Assembly (NCBI GenBank): GCA_024400545.1
Contig: JAKSMO010000002.1
Span: 1-64,000 of the forward strand
Length of the DNA: 64,000 nt
Direction: 5' to 3'
Source: Bacteroidales bacterium
GTDB lineage: Bacteria > Bacteroidota > Bacteroidia > Bacteroidales > P3
Every line of letters starts with the position of its first letter. Within the stretch, counting starts at the first letter, position 1. The notes under the pieces were generated by a model. It was not told where the DNA came from and ran no database searches. It was given only the letters and a program-made list of their open reading frames with translations. The position numbers were made by a program, and so were the translations under genes. Shown here piece after piece: positions 36,938-45,358 of the stretch.

Positions 36938-37324
36938 ATGAAACCTTATATACATAAAGTCAAATATTACGAGTGCGACCGCATGGGCATCACTCACCAT
37001 TCCAACTACATACGTTTCATGGAAGAGGCTCGCGTTGACCTCCTAGACCAGCTTGGATACGGCTTTGAGAAAATGGAAGCCGACGGAATTGTCTCCCCCG
37101 TTACCGAAGTAAACTGCACTTATCGCAAAACAACCACCTTCCAGGATGAAATTGTCATCGACGTGCATCTGGCCAAAGTATCCACCCTCAAATTCGACTT
37201 CGAATATGTGGGTCGCAAAGATGGTGCGGTAGTATTCATTGGCCGCAGCACCCACTGCCTCATGGAAAATGGCCGACCCGTAGTTCTCAAAGATCGCTAC
37301 CCTAACCTTTTTAATATCGATTAG
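36938..37324 (+). CDS. Acyl-CoA thioesterase, 4HBT/YbgC-like
   Basis: 128 residues of the hotdog fold. The 4HBT active-site region is YYECDRMGITHHSNYIRFME, with the Asp of the ECDRMG loop; EARVDLLDQLGY follows. Members hydrolyse acyl-CoA or acyl-ACP; substrate unknown. Start chosen at the ATG at 36938; an in-frame start 15 bases upstream would lie inside the promoter box. It begins the run to the Nudix hydrolase (4-base gap) and tsaD. Confidence 0.9.
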   Translation: MKPYIHKVKYYECDRMGITHHSNYIRFMEEARVDLLDQLGYGFEKMEADGIVSPVTEVNCTYRKTTTFQDEIVIDVHLAKVSTLKFDFEYVGRKDGAVVFIGRSTHCLMENGRPVVLKDRYPNLFNID

Positions 37325-37328
37325 CGCC

Positions 37329-37820
37329 ATGCCTATAGCAGAAGAAACACCAGCCTGCATGTATGGGTCGCCCGAAACCATGTATCAGCGCAAACCTCTT
37401 GCCGACGAAATGATGCGCAAAAGCATCCAGGTGGCAGCTGCCATGTTTGTCAGCCAAGGTCGTATACTTGCCTGCCAACGTGGCTATGGGAAATGGCAGG
37501 GTTGGTGGGAATTCCCTGGTGGCAAAATCGAAAATGGCGAGCAACCCATTGACGCCCTTCGTCGCGAAATAGCCGAAGAAATGGACGCCACAATCACGCA
37601 AGCCGTCTTCGTCGAAACCATCCAGTACGACTACCCCGAATTCCATATGACCATGCACCTCTTTGCTTGCCGCATGCTTAACAACCAATATACACTCAAA
37701 GAGCACACCGATGCTCGTTGGCTAAACCAACACCAGCTCGACTCTGTCAACTGGCTTCCTGCCGACATCGAACTGATGAGCCGCCTTGTAATATCCGATG
37801 CTGAAAAACTACTAAACTGA
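37329..37820 (+). CDS. Nudix hydrolase, (deoxy)NTP pyrophosphohydrolase, MutT-like
   Basis: 163 residues with a complete Nudix box: GGKIENGEQPIDALRREIAEEMDA. GKWQGWWEFPGGKIE before it is typical of 8-oxo-dGTPase and CTP pyrophosphohydrolase relatives. The start at 37329 lies 4 bases after the thioesterase stop; the internal Met at 37413 (MRKSIQVAAAMFV) would give a more standard MutT N-terminus. The first 28 residues look poorly conserved, so the true start is uncertain. tsaD begins 7 bases downstream. Confidence 0.88.
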   Translation: MPIAEETPACMYGSPETMYQRKPLADEMMRKSIQVAAAMFVSQGRILACQRGYGKWQGWWEFPGGKIENGEQPIDALRREIAEEMDATITQAVFVETIQYDYPEFHMTMHLFACRMLNNQYTLKEHTDARWLNQHQLDSVNWLPADIELMSRLVISDAEKLLN

Positions 37821-37827
37821 ACAAAAC

Positions 37828-38835
37828 ATGAACACCACCATACTTGCCATAGAGTCGTCATGCGATGACACTTCGGCTGCCATCCTCCGCAACGACCGCA
37901 TCCTCTCTAACGTTATCGCATCTCAAAAAGTGCACGAACAATACGGCGGCGTAGTGCCCGAACTAGCCTCTCGCGCCCATCAGCAAAATATCGTGCCCGT
38001 GGTCGATGCCGCCATCAAAAACGCAGGCATACAGAAAAACGACATCAACGCCATCGCGTTCACCCGTGGCCCCGGCCTGTTAGGATCGCTCATGGTGGGC
38101 GTTTCTTTTGCCAAAAGTTTCGGACAGGCACTAAATATCCCGCTCATCGAGGTCAATCACCTGCAAGGGCATGTTCTCTCTCACTTCATCAAAGAGAACG
38201 ACGATTCACCTGTGCCCCAGTTTCCGTTCATCTGCCTACTCGTCTCAGGTGGCCACACCCAGATACTATTACTCAAGAGTCATTTCGAAATGGAAATCTT
38301 AGGCGAGACAATTGATGATGCCGCCGGCGAAGCCATCGACAAAGCTGCCAAAATTATGGACCTCGGATACCCTGGTGGCCCTATTATCGACCGCTTGGCG
38401 CAACAAGGCAATCCCGATGCTTTTCAGTTTGCCACGCCCAACATCTCAGGCTGCAACTACAGCTTCAGCGGCATCAAGACTTCTTTTCTATACTTCCTTC
38501 GCGACCACCTGGCCACCGACCCCGACTATATTGAGAACAATAAAGCCGACCTCTGCGCCTCCATCCAGAAATGTATCGTCGGTTTCCTTATCAAAAAACT
38601 CGAAAAAGCCGTCAAAGAACATGGTGTCAAGCAAATTGCCATCGCCGGCGGAGTGTCGGCCAACAGCCTGCTGCGATCCGAGTTGCAACGCCTAGGTCAA
38701 AAACACCACTGGCAAGTGTTCATCCCCAAGTTCCAATTCTGCACCGACAATGCCGCCATGGTGGGTATTGCCGGCTATTTCAAATATCTCAACGGAGAAT
38801 ATGCCGACATTTCTCTGCCACCTTACGCCCGATAA
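37828..38835 (+). CDS. tsaD: tRNA threonylcarbamoyltransferase TsaD
   Basis: 335 residues of the ASKHA-fold Kae1/TsaD family that transfers the threonylcarbamoyl group to A37 of tRNA. Motifs: LAIESSCDDTSAA, YGGVVPELASRAHQQNI, GPGLLGSLMVG, the metal-binding histidines in EVNHLQGHVLSH, LLVSGGHTQ, and DDAAGEAIDKAAKIMDLGYP. The C-terminal part has IAGGVSANSLLR and CTDNAAMVG. Complete. The next frame downstream begins in phase right after its stop codon. Confidence 0.97.
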   Translation: MNTTILAIESSCDDTSAAILRNDRILSNVIASQKVHEQYGGVVPELASRAHQQNIVPVVDAAIKNAGIQKNDINAIAFTRGPGLLGSLMVGVSFAKSFGQALNIPLIEVNHLQGHVLSHFIKENDDSPVPQFPFICLLVSGGHTQILLLKSHFEMEILGETIDDAAGEAIDKAAKIMDLGYPGGPIIDRLAQQGNPDAFQFATPNISGCNYSFSGIKTSFLYFLRDHLATDPDYIENNKADLCASIQKCIVGFLIKKLEKAVKEHGVKQIAIAGGVSANSLLRSELQRLGQKHHWQVFIPKFQFCTDNAAMVGIAGYFKYLNGEYADISLPPYAR

Positions 38836-38853
38836 TTAAACAGACATACCCTT

Positions 38854-39828
38854 ACGAAACGTCTCTTGCTCATAATACTCTTTATGTTAGGCCTTGCCCG
38901 CTTGCAAGCCCAAGATGTGCATTTCTCCCAACCCGATCTCGACCCCATGCTCCTCAACCCAGCCTACTCCGGCTTCTATGAAGGATCAGGCCGATTCGGT
39001 CTTATTTATCGTAACCAGTGGTTCTCCATCACCCAACCCTACCAAACATTGGCCCTTACCGGCGAGATGGCCATCTATCGCAACAATTCCGGAAGCCAAG
39101 GTCTCAGTTTGGGCGCAACCATGTTGGCCGACCGCGCTGGCACTTTGCACTATGGCACTACATCGGGGCATCTTTCTGCCGCTTACTATTTCGCGCTCAA
39201 CCGCTATCGTACTAATGTCGTTTCCCTCGGATTCTCACTCGGCTACGGACAGTCAGGATTCGACCCCTCCCAAGCCGAGCTCAACGACCCCTCCGAAACC
39301 TTCCGACAAGTGTTGGTCAACTATCCTATAGTGGGTTTAGGGGCAGCATGGTACTTTATGCCTAACGCCGACCTCGTGATGCGCTTAGGTCTTTCCGCTA
39401 ACAATGTCAACCGTCCCAATATTTCCTATTTTGGGGCCGATGACACCTATCTCCAACGCCGCTACACACTCTTCGCACGTGCCGAATGGCGTCATTGGAG
39501 CACAATCTCCCTCATGCCCGTCGTCATGTTTCAGATGCAAGGCCAATACCACGAACTGGTGTATGGGGCCGACTTCAAATGGTATCTAGATGAGCAGAGT
39601 GCGAAACCCATCAGCTTACGTACCGGACTGGCCCTTCGTCAAGCCGACGCCCTTATAGCCAGCCTCCTCATCGAATACGGAGCTTTCCTTTTTGCCTTCA
39701 ACTACGATGCCAACATCTCTCCCCTGGCTGCTGCCAGTGGCACAGTGGGAGCCATGGAAGTAGGCCTTGTTTACCGCTTCTCAAATAGTCGTAAACGCAT
39801 CAAGGCTGTCAAATGTCCAGTATATTAA
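38854..39828 (+). CDS. PorP/SprF family type IX secretion membrane protein
   Basis: About 324 residues. The conserved start of PorP/SprF proteins is present: QDVHFSQPDLDPMLLNPAYSG followed by RFGLIYRNQW and a 14-strand-like beta barrel ending in MEVGLVYRF. There is no ATG at the right place. In phase after the tsaD stop the frame reads ACG (38854) AAA CGT CTC TTG, which would give [M]KRLLLIILFMLGLARLQAQ, a perfect signal peptide if ACG initiates; alternatives are the TTG at 38866 or ATG at 38884 (signal too short). Some PorP/SprF paralogues assist export of type-B (CHU_C) cargo, of which two are in this window. Confidence 0.85.
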   Translation, partial: TKRLLLIILFMLGLARLQAQDVHFSQPDLDPMLLNPAYSGFYEGSGRFGLIYRNQWFSITQPYQTLALTGEMAIYRNNSGSQGLSLGATMLADRAGTLHYGTTSGHLSAAYYFALNRYRTNVVSLGFSLGYGQSGFDPSQAELNDPSETFRQVLVNYPIVGLGAAWYFMPNADLVMRLGLSANNVNRPNISYFGADDTYLQRRYTLFARAEWRHWSTISLMPVVMFQMQGQYHELVYGADFKWYLDEQSAKPISLRTGLALRQADALIASLLIEYGAFLFAFNYDANISPLAAASGTVGAMEVGLVYRFSNSRKRIKAVKCPVY

Positions 39829-39841
39829 ATTCCTCACTATC

Positions 39842-41443
39842 ATGAAAAGAATAGCCCTTTCCGCCATATTGTTCATAATCAGTATCACTGCCTTATGCCA
39901 GGAGCAATACATACTCCAACGCGTACACGACAGCATCAACACCACCGGTAGCGAAACCGGAGCCGTAATCATCGACGACTCAATCTTGCTCTATACCACC
40001 ATGAGCCGCGAAGAGACGCCTAGACTTTATCTTATGGACTTCTCCCCTATCCTCACCCAGGTCAACATTGCGCCCATCTCACCCGACGGCACTCTTGGCA
40101 AAGGCGACAAATGCCGCTGGGGCATCAACGCCAACGGACAAAACTGTGGCAATGTGGCTTACGATGCCCAGCATCAAGTCATCTACTACACCCGCTCCGA
40201 AGCCCACGACAACAGTCCTAAACGTATCTATTACTCCCGTCGCCTCAGTGGCAACCGTTGGAGCAAAGGCCAGCTTGTTGGTGGCGATGTCAACATCAAA
40301 GGTTATTCATCAACCCATCCTGCCATAGGCATGCTGCACAATGGCGAGACTGTTTTGTTCTTCTCATCTGATCGCCCTGGCGGACTTGGCGGTATGGACC
40401 TCTGGTATGCCATCCTCATCTCGCCCGGCCTCCCGGGCAACAGCATCAATCTTGGTGCTCCCGTCAATACCGACAGCAACGAGGTTACCCCCTTCTATGC
40501 TTCTCACCAGCGCACCCTATATTTTTCATCCAATCGTGCCGACGCCATCGGAGGTTACGATATCTATCAGTCTGAGGGCGCACGCAACAGCTGGCAGCCA
40601 CCTGTCAACATGGGCCCCAGCCTTAACAGCAAGTTCGATGATGTTTTCTTCAACCTCCAACCCTGCACCTGTCGTTGCGCCACTGATACCCTCAACCCCC
40701 AACCCGTTGAATCCTGCGGCTTTTTATCGTCCAACCGCCCGGGATCTCTTTATCGTACAGATAGCAACTGCTGCCACGACCTATTCCGCTGGCAACTCCT
40801 AGCCTCTGTGGCCGACACCACACCACTGACCGATACACTTATCCCCCATGCTTCTTCCGTGGCCGACCTACTGCCTCTGAGTTTATATTTCCACAACGAC
40901 GAACCCAACCCCAGAACCCTCGATACCACCACCCAGTCCGACTACACATCCACTTATCGCCGCTATCTCAAGCACTTCCAAGAATACAAAGGAGCACAGC
41001 CCAGTCCTGTTGACCCTCGACAATGGGACTCCATCCAAAACGAAGTTGACTATTTCTTCCGTCACGAACTGCCGCAAGGCCATAGCAACATGCTCCAGCT
41101 TTTTGAGTTCCTCCAACGCGACCTTCAAGCCGGCCGCAATGTCACCCTCACCATCGGCGGCTATGCTTCACCCCTTTTCGAAAGCCTCTACAACGTCAAC
41201 CTCTCCCTCCGTCGCATCCAATGCTTCAAGAACCAGCTCATGCAATGGAACAACGCCGCCCTCCTTCCCTATCTGACCAACGGCATGTTGCAGATCAAAA
41301 GCCAGGCCAATGGAGCCCCTTCTATCAATGAAGTCGAGGCAAACTCTCCTCTTCGCAACCCCAAGAGCGAGAAATCAGTATATTCCATGGCAGCAGCTCA
41401 CGCTCGCCGCATCCAAATCATTGGCTACGATATAACAAAATAA
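39842..41443 (+). CDS. PD40 beta-propeller / OmpA-like envelope protein
   Basis: 533 residues from the ATG at 39842 (signal peptide MKRIALSAILFIISITALC, then QEQY); no lipobox. PD40/WD40-like repeats run through residues ~150-260: TVLFFSSDRPGGLGGMDLWY, TLYFSSNRADAIGGYDIY, FLSSNRPGSLY. The C-terminal ~110 residues carry an OmpA-like peptidoglycan-binding pattern (TIGGYASPLFESLYNVNLSLRR). This combination resembles PorE and related proteins tied to the T9SS. It starts 13 bases after the PorP-like gene, so the pair is probably functional together. Confidence 0.82.
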   Translation: MKRIALSAILFIISITALCQEQYILQRVHDSINTTGSETGAVIIDDSILLYTTMSREETPRLYLMDFSPILTQVNIAPISPDGTLGKGDKCRWGINANGQNCGNVAYDAQHQVIYYTRSEAHDNSPKRIYYSRRLSGNRWSKGQLVGGDVNIKGYSSTHPAIGMLHNGETVLFFSSDRPGGLGGMDLWYAILISPGLPGNSINLGAPVNTDSNEVTPFYASHQRTLYFSSNRADAIGGYDIYQSEGARNSWQPPVNMGPSLNSKFDDVFFNLQPCTCRCATDTLNPQPVESCGFLSSNRPGSLYRTDSNCCHDLFRWQLLASVADTTPLTDTLIPHASSVADLLPLSLYFHNDEPNPRTLDTTTQSDYTSTYRRYLKHFQEYKGAQPSPVDPRQWDSIQNEVDYFFRHELPQGHSNMLQLFEFLQRDLQAGRNVTLTIGGYASPLFESLYNVNLSLRRIQCFKNQLMQWNNAALLPYLTNGMLQIKSQANGAPSINEVEANSPLRNPKSEKSVYSMAAAHARRIQIIGYDITK

Positions 41444-41474
41444 ATGAATATCTAATAATAAAAATAACATTAAC

Positions 41475-42089
41475 ATGAAAATCCTCTGTGTTGTGCGCAA
41501 CTATGCGCCCCATGCCAAAGAAATGCAGTCGGCCGTTCCCACCGAACCCGTATTCTTTATGAAACCCGACAGCGCCCTTAACCCCAAACAACTTCCCTTC
41601 TTTTATCCCGACTTTTCGCAGGATGTACAACATGAGCTCGAACTCGTCGTCCGCATCGACCGCCTCGGCAAATGCATCAAGCCCGAATTTGCCCACAAAT
41701 ACTACGACTCCGTTGCTCTTGGTATCGACTTCACTGCTCGCGACATCCAGCGCGGATTCAAAGAGCGCAGCATGCCCTGGCTTATATCCAAAGGTTTCGA
41801 CGGCAGTGCTGTTGTAGGACCTTTTGTCAAGCTCTCCGACCTCGGAAAACCCATCAATGACCTCAATTTCAACCTCACCATCAATGGTGAAATCAAACAA
41901 GAAGGCAACAGTCGCGATATGATTTTCGATGTTGACCACCTCATTGCCTACGTTTCGCGTTTCATCACCCTTCGCACCGGCGACCTCATCTACACCGGCA
42001 CCCCTGCTGGCGTAGGTCCCGTTAAGATTGGAGACCACCTCGTTGGCACCCTCGAAGGTCGCGAACTTCTTACCCTCGACATCAAATAA
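41475..42089 (+). CDS. Fumarylacetoacetate hydrolase family protein
   Basis: 204 residues: ELELVVRIDRLGKCI, GIDFTARDIQ, SKGFDGSAVVGPF and TGDLIYTGTPAGVGPVKIGD define the FAH/catechol-pathway fold. The metal-binding acidic residues lie in the first two blocks. Members act as fumarylpyruvate or acylpyruvate hydrolases or oxaloacetate decarboxylases; the substrate is not predictable. It is 31 bases after the PD40 gene and has its own terminator. Confidence 0.92.
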   Translation: MKILCVVRNYAPHAKEMQSAVPTEPVFFMKPDSALNPKQLPFFYPDFSQDVQHELELVVRIDRLGKCIKPEFAHKYYDSVALGIDFTARDIQRGFKERSMPWLISKGFDGSAVVGPFVKLSDLGKPINDLNFNLTINGEIKQEGNSRDMIFDVDHLIAYVSRFITLRTGDLIYTGTPAGVGPVKIGDHLVGTLEGRELLTLDIK

Positions 42090-42113
42090 TACACCCAACA
42101 TATCTTCACCAAC

Positions 42114-42150
42114 AAAAGGGTTTCCTCTGCCAAAACGGGAAACCCTTTTT
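42114..42150 (+). terminator. Terminator of the FAH gene run
   Basis: AAAAGGGTTTCC pairs with GGAAACCCTTTT across a 12-base loop, followed by a T run. Confidence 0.88.
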
Positions 42151-42272
42151 ACGTTTCGCCAACACACTATCGGCAAGCATTCCACACCATAGTCATGCCA
42201 GCCAATGTGTTATTAACTTTTTAGAGTTAATTAAATTCGCCAACCGACAGATGCCAATCCACAAAAAAGATA

Positions 42273-42280
42273 TAATTTTG
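42273..42280 (+). promoter_or_regulatory. Minus-7 box of the caspase-like gene
   Basis: TAATTTTG followed by C, 28 bases upstream of the ATG at 42309. Confidence 0.55.
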
Positions 42281-42308
42281 CAATTTGAAAAATAATATTC
42301 ATTGCGCA

Positions 42309-44024
42309 ATGAAAAAGAACTCAAAGAACTACCGCCAAGTAGCATATATATGCTTAATGGCCATGATGTTAGCCTCTCCATTATACAGTGGGGCTCAGAC
42401 CGTGTCGAACTCGCCTCAAACCGAGCATCAGTACAACGACGACATCCACACTTTCATCATCAAACGCCTCCGACAGACCTGTCAGCAGCGCGAAAAGCAG
42501 ATGAACAAACAAATCCAACAGCTCCTTATCAACCTTCCCAATGCCGAAAAGTTGTACGACGAGACCTTCGTCCGCATCACTACCGATGTGGTTGAAGACA
42601 CCACCGAGGACGGCAAACACGAAATCAACTTCGTCTATAACATCGCCTACACCTGCCATCATTTTGAGGGCACCGAGGACGACTATCCTTCGGCAGCTTA
42701 TGTATGGAATTCGTCCAACTCCTGCCGTGCTATCTGCAACCTCACCAAGCAGATGATTGATAACGAGATGTCTGATATCTTTGCCCCCGGTAAGAAAACC
42801 ACCATCACCATCACCTCCACTACCGATGCCGCCGAGATTGCCCATATCGATTACAAAGGAGAGTATGGCGACTTCCGCTATATGCCCGCCATCTTCAACG
42901 ACGAGCACGTGCGTATCTCTGTGGACAAGAAAGATGGTATCACCACCAACGCCCAGCTGGCTTACGTCCGTGCCCAGAGTGTCAAGAGCTACCTTTCCGA
43001 TCAGATCAACAGTCTCAAACGCACCGACAACGACTATAGATTCATCACACGTTGCTTTGATATGACCGGTCCACACTACCGCCGCAGCAGCCTGCAGATT
43101 GTAGTCCATGGTGCTTTCGATGCTGCCGCTAAAAACATGGAAGCCGCCCTGCTCAACGATGAATATGTCGATTTCAACATCCCCAGCATCGAAGAGAATA
43201 TCAACAGCAAGACCTATGCCCTCATCGTTGCCGACGAGGAATACACCGCCCCCCTGCCCAACTGCGACTTCGCTAGCAACGACGGTGATGTGCTCCACCA
43301 GTATTTCGTACACACCCTTGGCATCCCCACCCGCCATGTGAAAGTACTCCATAATGCTGGCCGCCAACAAATTTACGACGAAGGTATCCATTGGCTCAAA
43401 GACGTAATCAAAGCCCAGAATGGCGATGTACATATCATCGTTTATTATGCCGGCCATGGTGTCAGCAATGCCAAATTCCAACCCTACCTCATGCCCAGTG
43501 GTGTTGATGTTAGCAAAATTCGTGCTTTCAAGAGCAAAAACGGTGTCCTTCCTAGCGGCATCACCCTCAAGGGAAACGACATGGACAAAGTGCTCTCTCA
43601 GTGCATCTCCATCGATACTCTCTGCGGTTGGTTCAAAAAGATCTCGGCTCTCAGCTACACCTTTATCATCGATGCCAGCTGCAATGGCATTCAGCGTAGC
43701 GGTAAGGAATTCTTCGATATGACTCGCGAAACCAAACGTTATCGCGCTCCCCGTGTGCGTGAAGACTTTGTCATCTTCATGGCTGCCGACGGCGACAAAA
43801 CCGCCTATTCCTTCATCGACCAGCACCACGGATTCTTTACCTATTATATATTAAAGGAACTCAAATACACCCGTGGCGAAATCACCTTCCAGGATCTCTT
43901 CAACAATGTCACCAAAAACCAGGCCTACGAGTCCTCGCTGCAAAACAAGCTCCAAGAGCCCAGCATGATTATCGGTGGCACCCTTGGCGAAAACTGGGGC
44001 CAGAGAACCTTTATTAATAATTAA
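42309..44024 (+). CDS. Exported caspase-like (C14) protein
   Basis: 571 residues from the ATG at 42309; the signal peptide runs to about ...MAMMLASPLYSGAQ. Residues ~40-285 are of no recognised family. Then a p20-like caspase domain: YALIVADEEYTAPLPNC, the catalytic His383 in IIVYYAGHGVS, and the catalytic Cys458 in FIIDASCNG, where most bacterial caspase homologues have DACxSG. GFFTYYILKEL is the following conserved helix. Such proteins cleave after basic residues in many bacteria. Export is unusual for cell-death caspases, so an envelope or secreted role is more likely. No T9SS tail seen. Confidence 0.88.
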   Translation: MKKNSKNYRQVAYICLMAMMLASPLYSGAQTVSNSPQTEHQYNDDIHTFIIKRLRQTCQQREKQMNKQIQQLLINLPNAEKLYDETFVRITTDVVEDTTEDGKHEINFVYNIAYTCHHFEGTEDDYPSAAYVWNSSNSCRAICNLTKQMIDNEMSDIFAPGKKTTITITSTTDAAEIAHIDYKGEYGDFRYMPAIFNDEHVRISVDKKDGITTNAQLAYVRAQSVKSYLSDQINSLKRTDNDYRFITRCFDMTGPHYRRSSLQIVVHGAFDAAAKNMEAALLNDEYVDFNIPSIEENINSKTYALIVADEEYTAPLPNCDFASNDGDVLHQYFVHTLGIPTRHVKVLHNAGRQQIYDEGIHWLKDVIKAQNGDVHIIVYYAGHGVSNAKFQPYLMPSGVDVSKIRAFKSKNGVLPSGITLKGNDMDKVLSQCISIDTLCGWFKKISALSYTFIIDASCNGIQRSGKEFFDMTRETKRYRAPRVREDFVIFMAADGDKTAYSFIDQHHGFFTYYILKELKYTRGEITFQDLFNNVTKNQAYESSLQNKLQEPSMIIGGTLGENWGQRTFINN

Positions 44025-44066
44025 GAATTAATCACTCTTAACGCTTAACTCCTAAACTTCCAACTC

Positions 44067-44429
44067 ATAGTTACTCCAGAATTCATCACACACCTCAAAG
44101 AAAATGAGATCTTTGTGTTTGGGTCCAACCTGCAAGGCATGCATGGCGGAGGCGCCGCCCGCATGGCCTACGAGCGTTTTGGTGCCATCATGGGCCAAGG
44201 TGTCGGACTCCAAGGTCAATGCTATGCCATTCCCACTATGCATGGCGGAGTCGAGGCCATTCGTCCCTACGTGGATGAATTCATTACTTTTGCCCAACAA
44301 CACACCGAACTCACATTCCTCGTCACCCGTGTAGGTTGTGGCATAGCCGGCTTCCGCGACGAAGAGATTGCCCCTCTTTTTGCCGATGCCCACCTGCTGC
44401 CCAACGTAGCTCTACCCCAAGGTTGGTAG
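44067..44429 (+). CDS. A1S_2505-like phage-associated protein, start codon in doubt
   Basis: About 120 residues. The full conserved core is present: ENEIFVFGSNLQGMHGGGAA, RFGAIMGQGVGLQGQCYAIP, LVTRVGCGIAGFRDEEIAPLF and LPNVALPQGW. Homologues begin a little before the first block, but here no ATG, GTG or TTG precedes it; the frame is open from 44049 and the best-placed codon is ATA at 44067. GTG at 44115 would remove the first strand (VFGSN). Either ATA initiates, or an ATG was lost. The family is common in phages and in bacterial chromosomes; function unknown. Confidence 0.72.
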   Translation: MVTPEFITHLKENEIFVFGSNLQGMHGGGAARMAYERFGAIMGQGVGLQGQCYAIPTMHGGVEAIRPYVDEFITFAQQHTELTFLVTRVGCGIAGFRDEEIAPLFADAHLLPNVALPQGW

Positions 44430-44520
44430 CCATCCACCAAGGACCAAGAACACAAAAATTCTTAAAAAAATAATAATTGACGACGAACTTCGTTATTGTC
44501 AAAAAAATAAAACTGATAAA

Positions 44521-45237
44521 ATGAAAAAAGTAATTGTTGCAGCCATGATGCTGCTTACCCTGGGTGCTGTTAGTGCTCAGAACACCTTCAAAGGTATCGT
44601 AAAATACAACGTAACCAGCTCTGGCAAAGTGGATATGACCATCCCTGCCGAAGCTGCCACTGCCGAAATCAAAGTATTCGAAAACTCCCTGCTCATGGAT
44701 CAGACCATCCAGAACGACCTCAAGGTTACCGTAGCTGCCGATTTCAGCATGTACATGCAGTACCTCGCAGCCAACGATATCGAGCTCGAATCCTATCAGG
44801 GCGACGGCAAATTCCTCGTCAAAGACCAGGCCAACAAAGCCAGCCTCGACAGCATCTATCTGCCCGACACCGAACCTGGCCACTTCTACTATGAAAAGGC
44901 CGAAGGCACCAAGGACTTCTTCGGATTCACTGCCCACAAACTCATCATGCACCGCTACAACGAAGAGGGTCAGGACAACCCCACCGAATGCTGGTACACT
45001 ACCGAGATCGGCCCTGAGTACTGCATCCTTCTCGGCGGCATCCAAGGCTTCCCCCTGGTTATCACTCGTGAACTGGGCGAAGGTCGCGCCATCACCTACA
45101 CCTGCTCCGAAATTGTCAACGGCAAGGTCAAAAAAACCGACATGCTCCTCCCTGCAGGCTACAAAGACGCTACTGAAGAAGAGTTCCAACAGTTTCAGCA
45201 GGAACTCAAAGACGCTTTCGAACTCCTTCAGGACTAA
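44521..45237 (+). CDS. Exported protein of unknown function (GLPGLI/DUF4412-like)
   Basis: 238 residues with a signal peptide (MKKVIVAAMMLLTLGAVSAQ). The mature part, starting NTFKGIVKYNVTSSGKVD, is a repeated antiparallel-strand pattern with KLIMHRYNEEGQ, ECWYTTEIGPEY and a Gln/Glu-rich C-terminal helix (EEEFQQFQQELKDAFELL). The layout resembles DUF4412 or GLPGLI periplasmic proteins, but no diagnostic motif is clear. Monocistronic, between the A1S_2505-like gene and ftsK. Confidence 0.7.
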   Translation: MKKVIVAAMMLLTLGAVSAQNTFKGIVKYNVTSSGKVDMTIPAEAATAEIKVFENSLLMDQTIQNDLKVTVAADFSMYMQYLAANDIELESYQGDGKFLVKDQANKASLDSIYLPDTEPGHFYYEKAEGTKDFFGFTAHKLIMHRYNEEGQDNPTECWYTTEIGPEYCILLGGIQGFPLVITRELGEGRAITYTCSEIVNGKVKKTDMLLPAGYKDATEEEFQQFQQELKDAFELLQD

Positions 45238-45358
45238 TCCTCAATACTACTTTGGCATAGATGCTATGGCTCGCTCCTGCGCCGTAGCATCTATTGCTTC
45301 ATTATTCCGCCACATCATTATCTCAGCATAAAAAAAAAACAACAGCCCCACAAACGCC

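Noticed and set aside
42381..43829. Long antisense open frame over the caspase-like gene
   Set aside because: Shadow of the real gene, which has the catalytic His and Cys blocks.
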